NCBI GenBank assembly: GCA_949285025.1
Contig: CASDXG010000060.1
Span: 1 to 64,000, forward strand
DNA from: an uncultured Bacteroides sp.
Lineage (GTDB): Bacteria > Bacteroidota > Bacteroidia > Bacteroidales > Bacteroidaceae
Reading direction: 5' to 3'
DNA length: 64,000 nt
Shown: one piece after another, positions 17,878 to 27,741 of the stretch
How the letters are laid out: every line of letters begins with the position of its first letter
Position numbering within the stretch: position 1 is the stretch's first letter
Notes under the pieces: generated by a model
The model's database searches: none
Seen by the model: the letters and a program-made list of their open reading frames with translations, nothing else
What the model was told of the DNA's origin: nothing
Position numbers and translations under genes: made by a program

Positions 17878-19839
17878 ATGAAAAGATTATTCATATTATG
17901 GAGCATGTGTGTCATATTCTGCGGGAATATGATTTGGGCTAAAACCGTTGATGTAAAATCTCCATCAGGTACTTTACGGGTATCTGTCGATGTGAAAGAT
18001 AAAATCTATTATTCTGTTTATGCAGGAACTGATTTATTGTTGAAAGATTGTTCTCTGGCTTTAGATCTGGGGACAGAAGTGCTGGGAGAATCTCCGAAAT
18101 TACGTAGTACGAAACGTGGAAAGGTGGAAGAGAAAATAAAACGGGAAATTCCTATAAAGAATGTATTGGTTGCCAATTATTGCAATACGCTTCGTTTGAA
18201 TTTCTCGGGAAATTATTCTGTAGAGTTCCGCGTGTTCGACAATGGCGTGGCTTATCGTTTTATTACCGATAAGAAAAAGGATATAGAAATCGTGAACGAG
18301 GATTTTACAATTAATTTCCCCGAGACCTATATGGCCCACATTTCTAAAACTTCCGGATTTAAAACTTCTTATGAGAATCCGTATACACATGTGAAGACGG
18401 TCGATTACAAAGGAAATGATGAAATGAGTTATTTCCCTGTTTTACTTGAGACGCCTAAGGGATATAACATATTGATTTCAGAAGCAGACCTGTATGATTA
18501 TCCTTGCATGTTTGTTAAAAGTACGGGAACAAACGGAATGACATCTGTTTTCCCGAAATATCCTTTGGAGTTTGGCGAGGACGGTGACCGGAGCGTTAAG
18601 ATTTTAAAGGAGGCAGATTACATAGCTAAGACATCTGGTATGCGGAACTTCCCGTGGCGATTCTTTGTTATTTCAAAAGACGCACGCGATATAGCGGAGA
18701 ATGAAATGTCGTTTGTTCTTTCCTCTCCTTCTGCGGAGACAGAAGATTGGTCTTGGATTAAACCCGGACAAGTGAGCTGGGAATGGTGGAACGGTGCCTC
18801 TCCTTATGGCCCGGATGTAAACTTTGTTGCCGGTTTTAACCAAGATACATATAAATATTTTATTGATTTTGCCGCAAAGCATAAGATTCCATATATTTTA
18901 ATGGATGAAGGATGGGCTTTAAGTACGAGAGATCCTTATACGCCGAATCCGAGAGTCAATGTGCACGAAATCATCCGCTACGGAAAAGAAAAGGGAGTTG
19001 GTGTATTGTTATGGCTTACGTGGTTGACTGTGGAGAATCATTTTGAACTGTTTAAGACATTCTCTGAATGGGGCGTGGCCGGAGTGAAGATAGATTTCAT
19101 GGACAGAAGCGATCAGTGGATGGTCAATTATTATGAGAAAGTGGCAAAAGAGGCTGCCAAATATAAGCTGATTGTTGATTTTCATGGCTCGTTTAAGCCG
19201 GCCGGTTTAGAGCGTAAATATCCGAACGTACTCTCTTATGAAGGAGTGCGCGGAATGGAACAGATGGGAGGATGCTATCCGGATAATACGCTTTATTTGC
19301 CTTTTATGAGAAATGCTGTTGGTGCGATGGATTACACGCCGGGAGCAATGATCAGTATGCAGCCCGAAGTTTATCATTCTGAACGGCCTAATTCGGCAAG
19401 TATCGGTACGCGTGCTTATCAGATGGCCTTGTATGTAATCTTTGAAAGTGGCATTCAGATGCTGGCAGATAATCCCACCATGTATTATCGTAATCAGGAA
19501 TGTACCGATTTTATAGCCTCTGTTCCTGTGGTATGGGATGAGACCAAAGTGCTTGAAGCTAAAGTCGGAGAATATATCATAACGGCACGCCGGAAAGGAA
19601 ACGATTGGTTTATCGGTGCAATCTGTAACGGAAAAGAATCTGTGAGGGAGTTTGATTTGCCATTGGATTTCCTTGAGAACGGTAAAAATTATCAGTTGAC
19701 TTCTTTCGAAGACGGCATTAATGCCGGAAGACAGGCGATGGATTATCGTAAGAAGACATCGACAGTCAAACAGTCGGATAAGATAAAGATTAAAATGGTA
19801 CGTAATGGAGGATGGACAGGATGCCTTTCTCCTATGTAA
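17878..19839 (+). CDS. GH97 alpha-glucosidase/alpha-galactosidase family enzyme
   Basis: A 653-residue GH97 enzyme with an N-terminal signal peptide. It has the N-terminal beta-super-sandwich (about 22-285), a central TIM barrel starting near SWEWWNGASPYG (300-311), and a C-terminal all-beta domain. In the barrel are LMDEGW (341-346), GVKIDFMDRSDQ with Asp406 and LSYEGVRGMEQ with Glu455. GH97 contains both inverting and retaining enzymes; an aspartate in the KIDF motif is what I would expect for the retaining, alpha-galactosidase-like branch, but this is a tentative reading. Calcium is a usual cofactor in the family. Confidence 0.9.
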   Translation: MKRLFILWSMCVIFCGNMIWAKTVDVKSPSGTLRVSVDVKDKIYYSVYAGTDLLLKDCSLALDLGTEVLGESPKLRSTKRGKVEEKIKREIPIKNVLVANYCNTLRLNFSGNYSVEFRVFDNGVAYRFITDKKKDIEIVNEDFTINFPETYMAHISKTSGFKTSYENPYTHVKTVDYKGNDEMSYFPVLLETPKGYNILISEADLYDYPCMFVKSTGTNGMTSVFPKYPLEFGEDGDRSVKILKEADYIAKTSGMRNFPWRFFVISKDARDIAENEMSFVLSSPSAETEDWSWIKPGQVSWEWWNGASPYGPDVNFVAGFNQDTYKYFIDFAAKHKIPYILMDEGWALSTRDPYTPNPRVNVHEIIRYGKEKGVGVLLWLTWLTVENHFELFKTFSEWGVAGVKIDFMDRSDQWMVNYYEKVAKEAAKYKLIVDFHGSFKPAGLERKYPNVLSYEGVRGMEQMGGCYPDNTLYLPFMRNAVGAMDYTPGAMISMQPEVYHSERPNSASIGTRAYQMALYVIFESGIQMLADNPTMYYRNQECTDFIASVPVVWDETKVLEAKVGEYIITARRKGNDWFIGAICNGKESVREFDLPLDFLENGKNYQLTSFEDGINAGRQAMDYRKKTSTVKQSDKIKIKMVRNGGWTGCLSPM

Positions 19840-19863
19840 AATAACGAGACGTATTAAATAATT

Positions 19864-19870
19864 AAGGAGG
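19864..19870 (+). promoter_or_regulatory. Strong Shine-Dalgarno sequence before the GH38 gene
   Basis: AAGGAGG lies 8 bases before the ATG at 19879. Most genes here have no such match, since Bacteroidetes rarely rely on Shine-Dalgarno pairing. It supports the chosen start. Confidence 0.6.
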
Positions 19871-19878
19871 AATTTTTT

Positions 19879-22800
19879 ATGAAAAAACCTGTTGTCTTAT
19901 TTGCTTCGCTGTGGCTTTTAGCTTCAGGGATGATGAATGCTCAGGAAATTGGAAACGATTCTCATGCTGAGAATCTGAAAGCTTATGTAGTGGCGGATGC
20001 CCATTTGGACACGCAGTGGAACTGGGATATACAAACAACGATTCGGCAGTATGTATGGAATACACTGAATCAGAACTTGTTTTTGTTGAAAAAATATCCG
20101 GAATATGTTTTCAACTTTGAAGGCGCAGTGAAATATTCTTGGATGAAAGAGTACTGGCCTTTGCAGTATGAGGAAATGAAAAAGTGGGTAAAAGAAGGTC
20201 GTTGGCATGTTTGCGGTACAGGTTGGGATGCCAATGATGTGCTGGTCCCCTCTGCAGAATCTGTGATTCGTAACTTAATGTACGGACAGAATTTCTACCG
20301 GAGTGAATTGGGAACGGAAAGCACTGATATCTTCTTGCCGGATTGTTTCGGCTTCGGTTGGACTTTGCCTACGATTGCTCATCATTGTGGCCTTATCGGT
20401 TTCTCTTCACAAAAGCTCGGGTGGCGTAATCATCCGTTCTATGGTGATAAGAAATATCCGTTTACTATCGGATTGTGGCAGGGTATTGACGGTAGTCAGA
20501 TTATGTTCGCTCATGGATATGATTACGGACATCGGTTCAGAGATGAGGATTTGTCCGATAGCAGAGAACTGAAATCGTTGGCAGGTGAAAGTCCGTTGAA
20601 GACTGTTTATCGTTACTATGGAACAGGCGATACGGGAGGTTCTCCTAATATCACTTCTGTACGTGCGGTGGAAAAAGGAGTGAAAGGTGATGGTCCGGTG
20701 GATGTTGTCAGTGCTACAAGCGACCAGTTATATAAAGATTATGCCAATAAACATGACCAGCTTCCGGTATTTAATGGGGAACTGCTGATGGATGTGCACG
20801 GAACAGGATGTTATACTTCTCAGGCTGCGATGAAAACTTATAACCGGCAGAATGAGTTGTTGGGAGATGCGGCTGAGCGTGCTTCTGTGGCTGCTGAATG
20901 GCTTAATCAGAAAACATATCCCCAACAGGCTTTGGATGAAAGCTGGAAACGCTTCCTGTTCCATCAGTTCCATGATGACTTGACAGGAACAAGTATTCCG
21001 CGTGCGTATGAGTTCTCTTGGAACGATGAGATGCTTTCCATGAAAGAGTTTTCCGATGTATTGACATCTTCGGTAAACAGTGTTTCGCGTTTGCTGGATA
21101 CAAAAGTAGGTGGTACGCCTGTTGTGCTTTATAATGCATTAGGATTCCCTGTAAACGATATGGCGGAAATAGAACTTTCTGTTTCCAAAGAGCCGAAAGG
21201 TGTGACTGTATATAATGCGGAAGGAAAGAAAGTTCCTTCTCAGCTCATCGGATATGAAAATGGAAAAGCCCGTATCCTTGTGGAAGCAACGATTCCTGCT
21301 ACAGGATATGCTGTATATGATGTTCGTACATCCGGTTCGAAACAGACTAAAGTAAACAAAGAGAATGTGAATTCTTTGGAGAACTCTTTGTATAAAATCA
21401 CGTTAGACAGCAAAGGTGATATCGTTTCATTGTTTGATAAAAAGGCAAATAAAGAATTGGTCGCTTCGGGAAAAGCAATCCGACTTGCTCTCTTTACGGA
21501 GAATGAATCATTTTCTTGGCCGGCATGGGAAATATTGAAAGAAACTGTCGACCGTGATCCGATTTCTATTACCGACGATGTGAAGCTTACCTTGGTGGAA
21601 GATGGCGTTCTGCGTAAATCGTTGTGTGTGGAAAAACGTTACGGCGAATCGGTATTCCGTCAGTATATCCGCATGTACGAAGGTAGTCGTGCCGAAAGAA
21701 TCGATTTCTATAATGAAATAGACTGGCATACACAAAATGCATTGTTAAAGGCTGAATTCCCATTAACTGTATCGAATCCGAAGGCAACTTATGATTTGTC
21801 TTTAGGTAGTGTTCAGCGTGGAAATAATACAATTACGGCATATGAAGTTTACGGGCACTATTGGACTGATTTGACTGACAGCAAAGATGACTATGGAGTT
21901 TCCTTTATGAATAACGGGAAATACGGATGGGATAAACCGACAGACAATACGATGCGTTTGACTCTGCTTCATACCCCGAAGACAAGAGGCGGATATGCTT
22001 ATCAGGATAAGCAGGATTTGGGTTACCATACCTTTACATACAGTATCGTTCCTCATGAAGGAGCTTTGGATAAAGCGGAGATCGTGGAAAAGTCGGAAGT
22101 GCTGAATCAAACGATTAAGGCTTTTGAAGCACCGAAGCATAAAGGAGAAATGGGTAAGACATTCTCTTTCGTTTCATCCGATAATTCTAATGTTATTATA
22201 AAAGCAGTAAAGAAAGCTGTTGCATCCGACGAATATGTTGTCCGCATTTATGAAGTTTCAGGAGCGGGGAAACAGGAAGCATCTCTTACTTTTGCAGGTG
22301 ATTTGATTGCTGCTGTTGAGGCTGATGGAACAGAAAAAACGATAGGAAATGCAAGTTTCTCTGGCAATAAGTTGAATGTTTCTGTAGAACCATTCTCGTT
22401 GAAGACTTATAAAATACGCTTGAAGAAAGCTGAAACGCCGGAATTCGAGCTGCAATATGCTCCGCTTGCTTTACCGTTTAATAAGAAATGTGCTACATAT
22501 AACGAATTTAGAAACGAAGCCGATTTTGAATCCGGTTACAGCTATGCGGCAGAATTATTGCCCGACTCTATCGTAACAGACCAGATTCCTTTCCGTTTGG
22601 GCGAGAAAGAAACATTTAACGGATTGACCTGTAAGGGCGATACGTTGATACTTCCTGAAGGGAATACTTATAACAAATTGTATTTCCTTGCGGCATCGGC
22701 ATCGGTCGATGATAATAAGATTGCAGTACGGTGCGGAAAAGAAGCAACAGAGTTTATTGTTCCTTCCTATACAGGATTCGTTGGACAGTGGGAGCATTCA

Positions 22801-23508
22801 GGACATACGGAAGGTTTCCTGAAGCCGGCGCAGGTCGCTTATGTAGGTACACATCGTCATGCATCGGATGGAGATCAGGTATATGAATTTACATATATGT
22901 TTAAATTCGGAATGGATATACCGAAAGGAGCTACATCTGTTATTTTGCCCGATAATAAAGATGTTGTGATTTTTGCTGCCACATTGGTTAATGAACCGGA
23001 AGCAAATGTAACACCTGCAGGCGCTTTGTTCCGTACAAATAATAAGTCGAATGCAGCTTTGACAGTTGAAAATAATAATGTACCTTTGCGTGAAAACGTA
23101 TTGAAAGGGGCTAAGATTATTGCAAGTTCGGGTTCTGTAAATGCAAAAGAACGTCCGGAAGCAGCAATAGACGGCGATGAAACGACAAAATGGTGCGATA
23201 TCGACGGATTACCAAGTTATATTGATTTCGATCTTGGCGAAGCGCAGAACCTGAAATCTTGGAAAGTTCTGAATGCGGGAAAAGAGAGTGGAAATTATAT
23301 AACGAGCCAATGTTTCCTTATGGGTAAAGCAAACGAAGGGGATGAATGGGAAACGATTGATTCTTTCGATGGTAATCGTAGTAACACGGTGTTCCGTACT
23401 TTCGATGCTACGAAGGCTTATCGTTATTTGCGCCTCATGGTTACGAGAGGATGTCAGGAACCGTCAAGTCAAGATGTACGTATATATGAAATAGAAGTTC
23501 ATAAGTGA
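19879..23508 (+). CDS. GH38 alpha-mannosidase with C-terminal discoidin (F5/8 type C) domain
   Basis: A 1209-residue secreted alpha-mannosidase (signal peptide ending GMMNAQ). Canonical GH38 features are present: zinc ligands His42 and Asp44 in DAHLDTQWNW, nucleophile Asp155 in LPDCFGFGW, and FHQFHDDLTGTS at 361-372 with the third zinc-binding histidine. Middle-domain helices and beta-sandwiches follow. The last 140 or so residues (LKGAKIIASSGSVNAKERPE to the end, with IDGDETTKWCD and WKVLNAG) form a discoidin/CBM32-like module that may hold the enzyme to glycans. It is the last gene of the plus-strand run and ends at a bidirectional terminator. Confidence 0.94.
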   Translation: MKKPVVLFASLWLLASGMMNAQEIGNDSHAENLKAYVVADAHLDTQWNWDIQTTIRQYVWNTLNQNLFLLKKYPEYVFNFEGAVKYSWMKEYWPLQYEEMKKWVKEGRWHVCGTGWDANDVLVPSAESVIRNLMYGQNFYRSELGTESTDIFLPDCFGFGWTLPTIAHHCGLIGFSSQKLGWRNHPFYGDKKYPFTIGLWQGIDGSQIMFAHGYDYGHRFRDEDLSDSRELKSLAGESPLKTVYRYYGTGDTGGSPNITSVRAVEKGVKGDGPVDVVSATSDQLYKDYANKHDQLPVFNGELLMDVHGTGCYTSQAAMKTYNRQNELLGDAAERASVAAEWLNQKTYPQQALDESWKRFLFHQFHDDLTGTSIPRAYEFSWNDEMLSMKEFSDVLTSSVNSVSRLLDTKVGGTPVVLYNALGFPVNDMAEIELSVSKEPKGVTVYNAEGKKVPSQLIGYENGKARILVEATIPATGYAVYDVRTSGSKQTKVNKENVNSLENSLYKITLDSKGDIVSLFDKKANKELVASGKAIRLALFTENESFSWPAWEILKETVDRDPISITDDVKLTLVEDGVLRKSLCVEKRYGESVFRQYIRMYEGSRAERIDFYNEIDWHTQNALLKAEFPLTVSNPKATYDLSLGSVQRGNNTITAYEVYGHYWTDLTDSKDDYGVSFMNNGKYGWDKPTDNTMRLTLLHTPKTRGGYAYQDKQDLGYHTFTYSIVPHEGALDKAEIVEKSEVLNQTIKAFEAPKHKGEMGKTFSFVSSDNSNVIIKAVKKAVASDEYVVRIYEVSGAGKQEASLTFAGDLIAAVEADGTEKTIGNASFSGNKLNVSVEPFSLKTYKIRLKKAETPEFELQYAPLALPFNKKCATYNEFRNEADFESGYSYAAELLPDSIVTDQIPFRLGEKETFNGLTCKGDTLILPEGNTYNKLYFLAASASVDDNKIAVRCGKEATEFIVPSYTGFVGQWEHSGHTEGFLKPAQVAYVGTHRHASDGDQVYEFTYMFKFGMDIPKGATSVILPDNKDVVIFAATLVNEPEANVTPAGALFRTNNKSNAALTVENNNVPLRENVLKGAKIIASSGSVNAKERPEAAIDGDETTKWCDIDGLPSYIDFDLGEAQNLKSWKVLNAGKESGNYITSQCFLMGKANEGDEWETIDSFDGNRSNTVFRTFDATKAYRYLRLMVTRGCQEPSSQDVRIYEIEVHK

Positions 23509-23531
23509 TTGTCATATGCGTCTTTGCAATG

Positions 23532-23576
23532 ACAGAAACGGCGGGCATTTGTGAAAATGTCCGCCGTTGTTTCTGT
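23532..23576. terminator. Bidirectional terminator between GH38 and GH78
   Basis: ACAGAAACGGCGGGCATTT (23532-23550) pairs with AAATGTCCGCCGTT plus TTTCTGT (23555-23576) over a GTGA loop, with minor bulges. It lies between two convergent genes and can serve both. Confidence 0.7.
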
Positions 23577-23593
23577 TATAAGGATTCGTTCTT

Positions 23594-26224
23594 TTAATTC
23601 AAGGCCGGTGATATCTGATATTCATAATGTCCGCCTTTTACCTGATGGATCTTGTCGGCGAAGATTGTTGCCCGGCAGTTCTGAGGTATATCTACGGAGA
23701 GAACGATACCGTTTTCTGTGCGTTCCCATTTTACATTTATTTTTCCTTTTACAGTGTGTGAACAGCCTTCAGCCCAGTTTAACCCTTCAGGGTATTGCGG
23801 ACGGATGATTATATGTTCAAATCCCGGTTCCTCTTCATCGTAATTGATTCCGGTAATTGTTTGCTTCATCCAGGCTGCTATTTCTCCCATGAAGACGTGA
23901 TTGACGGAAGCATCGCGGAATTCGGGGCTGAGCAGCCATGTTTCTGCTAAAGTCGTAAAGCCTTGTTTCTCGGTCCAATACCCCCATGAAGGTGCTTCTG
24001 TCTGTGTAGCCATGCGGAAAGCTGCGTCAATATATCCGTATCGGCTCAATACATGCAAAACGGTTTTACTTCCCAACAGACCGAAGTCGAGGAAGTAATT
24101 GTCACTTTTTACTCTTTGGTATAGGTTGCGGGCTACGAGAAGTTCTTTCTCTCGTGGGACGATGCCCCAATAAAGTGCGACAGCAAGGGACGTTTGGCTT
24201 CCATTTCCGTAAATACCTGTTTCGGGATTGAAGAAACGAGTATTGATTGTTTCTTTTATCTGTTCGGCTTTATCTTCATAGAATTTGGCATCTTTCCCGA
24301 GCAGATTACAGAAGCGGGCCATCAGTTTATAGTCGAGATAATAGTACAGTGTCGATGTATAATCATTGGGTGTCTGTGCCTTATATGTAAGCCAATCGCC
24401 AAGTCCAAAGTTTAGCACGCCTTGCTTTTCTTGTTTTGTTATATAAGAAAGGTAACGTTGCATGGTAGGCAATAATTTCTCAATGCAGCGTGTGTCTCCG
24501 TAATAATTGTATATAGCATTCGGAATAATAAATAGAGCAGCATCCCATACCGGGCCGGGAAAACTTCCATATCCCCATGTGTCTGTCGGTATGATTCCGG
24601 CAATAGAACCGTCTGTACGTTGATTGTCGATAAAGTCGTTCATCCATTTCTCGTAGAACCCTATTCCGTCATAGTTTTGTAGAGCTAAATCAATGGCAGT
24701 ATGGGCATCGGCAGTCCATCCGTTTTTTTCTCTTTGTGGACAGTCGGTCGGGATGCTATGTATATTCCCTTCATAGCTCAGCATGGTTGCATCCCAAATA
24801 TGGTTGAGTACAGGCAGTGAGCAACGGAAAGTTCCCGTTTTCTGTACTGCAGAACGTAGAACAAGAGCTGTTAGGCTTTTCTTGTTTAGTTTTACGGGAC
24901 GATTGCTTGTTATTTCTACATAACGGAATCCGTGATATGTGAACTGAGGGATAAACTCTTCTGTTTTGCCGGTCCCTTTCAGTGTGAACCAATCGGTCTG
25001 GAATATTTCTCCGGGTTTAACCGGGCGATAGTAAATGTTGATGTTACCTTGTTCCAGTGACCCGTCTTTCTTTAACAGTTCTCCATGACGGATACAGAAA
25101 GTCGTGTTTTTTTCTCCTTTTGCTTTTAGGTGGCAAACGCCGGCGATGTTTTTCCCGAAATCGAAAACATATGTTGTATCATTTAGCATGTTTACACAGA
25201 CCGGTTGAATTTCTTCGGTTATCTGTATGGCCGGAGCGGTTTGTGCGACTAAAAGAGGTGAGGGGGCTTTCACTTCTTTTGCGGCAGTCCATTCTGAGTC
25301 ATTGAATTTTCTGTCATTCCATCCCTCTTCTTCCAAACGCGCATCGTATTTATCTCCGCTATAAATGTTATTGTAGGTGAAAGCGCCGGTAGAGGTGAGC
25401 CAGCTGTTGTTTGACCCGATAACTGTTGCGTTATGTTGTTTGTCGTAGATACGTAATTCGCAAATCATTCTCGGGCGATTACGCCAACGTGCTTTTTCGA
25501 AGTCCCAGACAGCACGGCTTTGGCAGTTATAGAACCCGTTCCCCAATACCGCTGCGACTACGTTTTCTCCTTTCTTAAGATAAGGGGTGATATCATGTAC
25601 GGCATAAAGAGAACGTTTGTCGTAATGAGTATATCCGGGATCCAAGAAGTTCTTTCCTACACGTTTGCCATTGATAAATAATTCATAGTAACCTGCTGCA
25701 CTGATGTATGCACGGGCATTTTCGATATTTTCTTTTATTGTGAACGTTTTCCGGAAGAGTGGAGCTGCTTCCACTTCTTTGTCTTTGTCATCGGAAATCC
25801 ATTTTGCCTGCCATTCGTTGGAATTCATCTTTGCCGTTTCAAATGTCTCTATGTCCGATTGAAATGACATTTCCTGATCGTTCCACGTCTCTACTTTCCA
25901 ATAGTAGCATGTGTGTGATGATAATTTCCCTGTTCCGTTATAAATGGCATAGGGCAGATTGCTTTCTGTTTTTCCCGAGTCCCATACATCGGGTTGGTTT
26001 TTTTTCAGTAAATCGGCAGATGTCGCGATGCAAAGGCGATAATGAGTTTGTTCGAAATCTGTGTCATCCCCTTGAAATTCCCAAGTAAATCGAGGCGATT
26101 GTGTGTCGATATTCAGTGGTTTTTTTTGATATTCACAACGTAAATTGTCAATATCTATGGCATATGACGGCATGAGAAGCGCGAAAGCCATACATATAAA
26201 TAAAAAATGACGTAGCATGTTCAT
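23594..26224 (-). CDS. GH78 alpha-L-rhamnosidase
   Basis: An 876-residue secreted protein (signal peptide ending MPSYA). The architecture is that of bacterial GH78: an N-terminal fibronectin-like part, jelly-roll domains (ARAYISAAGYYELFINGKRV near 160-180), the (alpha/alpha)6 barrel, and a C-terminal beta domain. The catalytic region contains PTDCPQREKNGWTADAH, in which the Glu of PQRE is the expected general acid. It would remove terminal alpha-L-rhamnose. It faces the plus-strand glycosidases and lies downstream of GH76 on its own strand, but a terminator between them argues for separate transcription or partial read-through. Confidence 0.92.
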   Translation of the reverse strand: MNMLRHFLFICMAFALLMPSYAIDIDNLRCEYQKKPLNIDTQSPRFTWEFQGDDTDFEQTHYRLCIATSADLLKKNQPDVWDSGKTESNLPYAIYNGTGKLSSHTCYYWKVETWNDQEMSFQSDIETFETAKMNSNEWQAKWISDDKDKEVEAAPLFRKTFTIKENIENARAYISAAGYYELFINGKRVGKNFLDPGYTHYDKRSLYAVHDITPYLKKGENVVAAVLGNGFYNCQSRAVWDFEKARWRNRPRMICELRIYDKQHNATVIGSNNSWLTSTGAFTYNNIYSGDKYDARLEEEGWNDRKFNDSEWTAAKEVKAPSPLLVAQTAPAIQITEEIQPVCVNMLNDTTYVFDFGKNIAGVCHLKAKGEKNTTFCIRHGELLKKDGSLEQGNINIYYRPVKPGEIFQTDWFTLKGTGKTEEFIPQFTYHGFRYVEITSNRPVKLNKKSLTALVLRSAVQKTGTFRCSLPVLNHIWDATMLSYEGNIHSIPTDCPQREKNGWTADAHTAIDLALQNYDGIGFYEKWMNDFIDNQRTDGSIAGIIPTDTWGYGSFPGPVWDAALFIIPNAIYNYYGDTRCIEKLLPTMQRYLSYITKQEKQGVLNFGLGDWLTYKAQTPNDYTSTLYYYLDYKLMARFCNLLGKDAKFYEDKAEQIKETINTRFFNPETGIYGNGSQTSLAVALYWGIVPREKELLVARNLYQRVKSDNYFLDFGLLGSKTVLHVLSRYGYIDAAFRMATQTEAPSWGYWTEKQGFTTLAETWLLSPEFRDASVNHVFMGEIAAWMKQTITGINYDEEEPGFEHIIIRPQYPEGLNWAEGCSHTVKGKINVKWERTENGIVLSVDIPQNCRATIFADKIHQVKGGHYEYQISPALN

Positions 26225-26259
26225 TGGATTTAAAGTTTTGTTTTTATGGATATTAGAGA

Positions 26260-26303
26260 TATAAAAAATTACACCCGGACAATATGAAAGGGTTGTCCGG
26301 GTG
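26260..26303 (-). terminator. Rho-independent terminator after the GH76 gene
   Basis: CACCCGGACAA (26272-26282) pairs with TTGTCCGGGTG (26293-26303). On the minus strand the stem is followed by an AATTTTTTAT tract. It sits directly after the GH76 stop and before the GH78 start. Confidence 0.85.
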
Positions 26304-26315
26304 AGTATAAGAAAA

Positions 26316-27512
26316 TTATTGGTAGATAGCGGCTAAGCGTGCGTACATTTCAACCATGGCGCCTTGTGTAAGAACAGACTTCTTGTTGTCTTGTTTCTCA
26401 CCGGTCAGGTCTTCATTAAATAAACCATGAGCATCTCTTCCGTGTTCCCATGCATAGTCCAGACTTTTGTTGAATGCATCCAGATAGGTTTTGTTCCCGT
26501 CGATGTTATATAGTTCTATGAAGCCTCGCAGCATGACAGCGGTAAACCAGATATTGCCTTTGTTTATCATTTTGAATGTTTGACCGTTTTTGTCTGTTTG
26601 GTCAGAGAAGAAATAATTGAGACAAGCCTTTGCAATGTTTTGTGCATCGGTGAGATACTTTTCTTCTTTTGTAAGTGTATATAAAAGTGCAGCCGATTGC
26701 ATCATTTGTCCGCTGTTGTATGCGAATTTTGCTTTCCCGATATTTCCGTTTAAACCGATGTTGTCGAAATACAGGAAGTCAGAATCTTGTAAATGTGTTT
26801 GTGTCCATTCATACAATGCTTTCCCTTGTTTAAAGTAAGTGCTGTCTTGTGTCGCTTTAAATAATTTCAAGGCAAAAACAGAACCGGGGGCATTCGAACA
26901 GGTATTTTTTGATGCTTTCTTTTGTTCGCACCAATAAATTCCACCTCCAAGTTTATCGTCTGTACCGCTTTCTATGAATTTCCAGATAAGTTTTGCTTTT
27001 TCCAGAAAACTTGAATTCTGTGTTTGTGCATAGAGGTCCGTAAAATCAATACCTAACCAGATGTTGTCATCGTAGAAACGGTCTGAAAGAGGTGCCGATG
27101 AGATATAAGAAGAGTAAGCATGTGGTTCGCGACTTGTGTCGAAATATTCTTCCAGTCCGATAAGTGTACGCTTGTCAAGATTCTCCCGGAACTTCTCGTC
27201 TTTCGTAGTTTCATATAATGCACTTACACCGGAGAGGCTTCCGGAGAACGGCCATAAATAAGAGTATGGATTCGGACGGTTCGCCTGTTCTTCCGATGCA
27301 AGGTAAGTTGCTTTGTAGTTTTCATCGAAAGGGTAAGTCTCTCTTAACAGGCAGGAGCCTTCTACTCCATAATGACTGTACAAAGAGTCGAGCGTCTCTT
27401 CTGCCCGTTGTTGATTGATGTTGACATCTTTTGTCTGTTGCTTTTGATTAGACGCACATCCCGTCAGGCATAAAGCTGCGACGAGAGCATTCATAAATTT
27501 TGTTGTTTTCAT
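26316..27512 (-). CDS. GH76 alpha-1,6-mannanase family lipoprotein
   Basis: A 398-residue protein with lipobox CLTGC (lipidated Cys19). The next residues ASNQKQQ are not acidic, so it probably faces the periplasm. The rest is an (alpha/alpha)6 barrel of family GH76, endo-acting alpha-1,6-mannanases. The diagnostic paired aspartates are in FYDDNIWLGIDF. GGGIYWCEQKKASKNTCSNAP and NSGQMMQSAALLYTLT also match the family and recur in the second GH76 at 41353. It would cut alpha-mannan backbone fragments inside the periplasm, complementing GH125, GH92 and GH38. Confidence 0.92.
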   Translation of the reverse strand: MKTTKFMNALVAALCLTGCASNQKQQTKDVNINQQRAEETLDSLYSHYGVEGSCLLRETYPFDENYKATYLASEEQANRPNPYSYLWPFSGSLSGVSALYETTKDEKFRENLDKRTLIGLEEYFDTSREPHAYSSYISSAPLSDRFYDDNIWLGIDFTDLYAQTQNSSFLEKAKLIWKFIESGTDDKLGGGIYWCEQKKASKNTCSNAPGSVFALKLFKATQDSTYFKQGKALYEWTQTHLQDSDFLYFDNIGLNGNIGKAKFAYNSGQMMQSAALLYTLTKEEKYLTDAQNIAKACLNYFFSDQTDKNGQTFKMINKGNIWFTAVMLRGFIELYNIDGNKTYLDAFNKSLDYAWEHGRDAHGLFNEDLTGEKQDNKKSVLTQGAMVEMYARLAAIYQ

Positions 27513-27568
27513 GCGCTTGTGTTTTTATAATTGATATTTGTTTCCGTTTATTTATTTAGAATTTTTCG

Positions 27569-27576
27569 CAAAGTTA
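27569..27576 (-). promoter_or_regulatory. Candidate -7 box for the GH76 gene
   Basis: TAACTTTG on the minus strand matches TAnnTTTG and lies 57 bp before the GH76 start. The sequence further upstream is very AT-rich without a clear -33 box. Confidence 0.5.
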
Positions 27577-27741
27577 GAAAAATATGAGATATATTAATTA
27601 GTTGCTTGTCGGTAATAATTTTTTTTCTGATGCTGATTTCCTATGGGAGAGGGAAATTCTCGTGCGAATTATCAGGAGAGACGGTTATTATTGTTGAGGT
27701 AAGAAGCCGGGACCCGGAGGTTCATGCCGGCCATGCTGAGT

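Noticed and set aside
23551-23808. 85-codon plus-strand frame at the end of GH78
   Set aside because: Begins in the bidirectional terminator and runs antisense to GH78.
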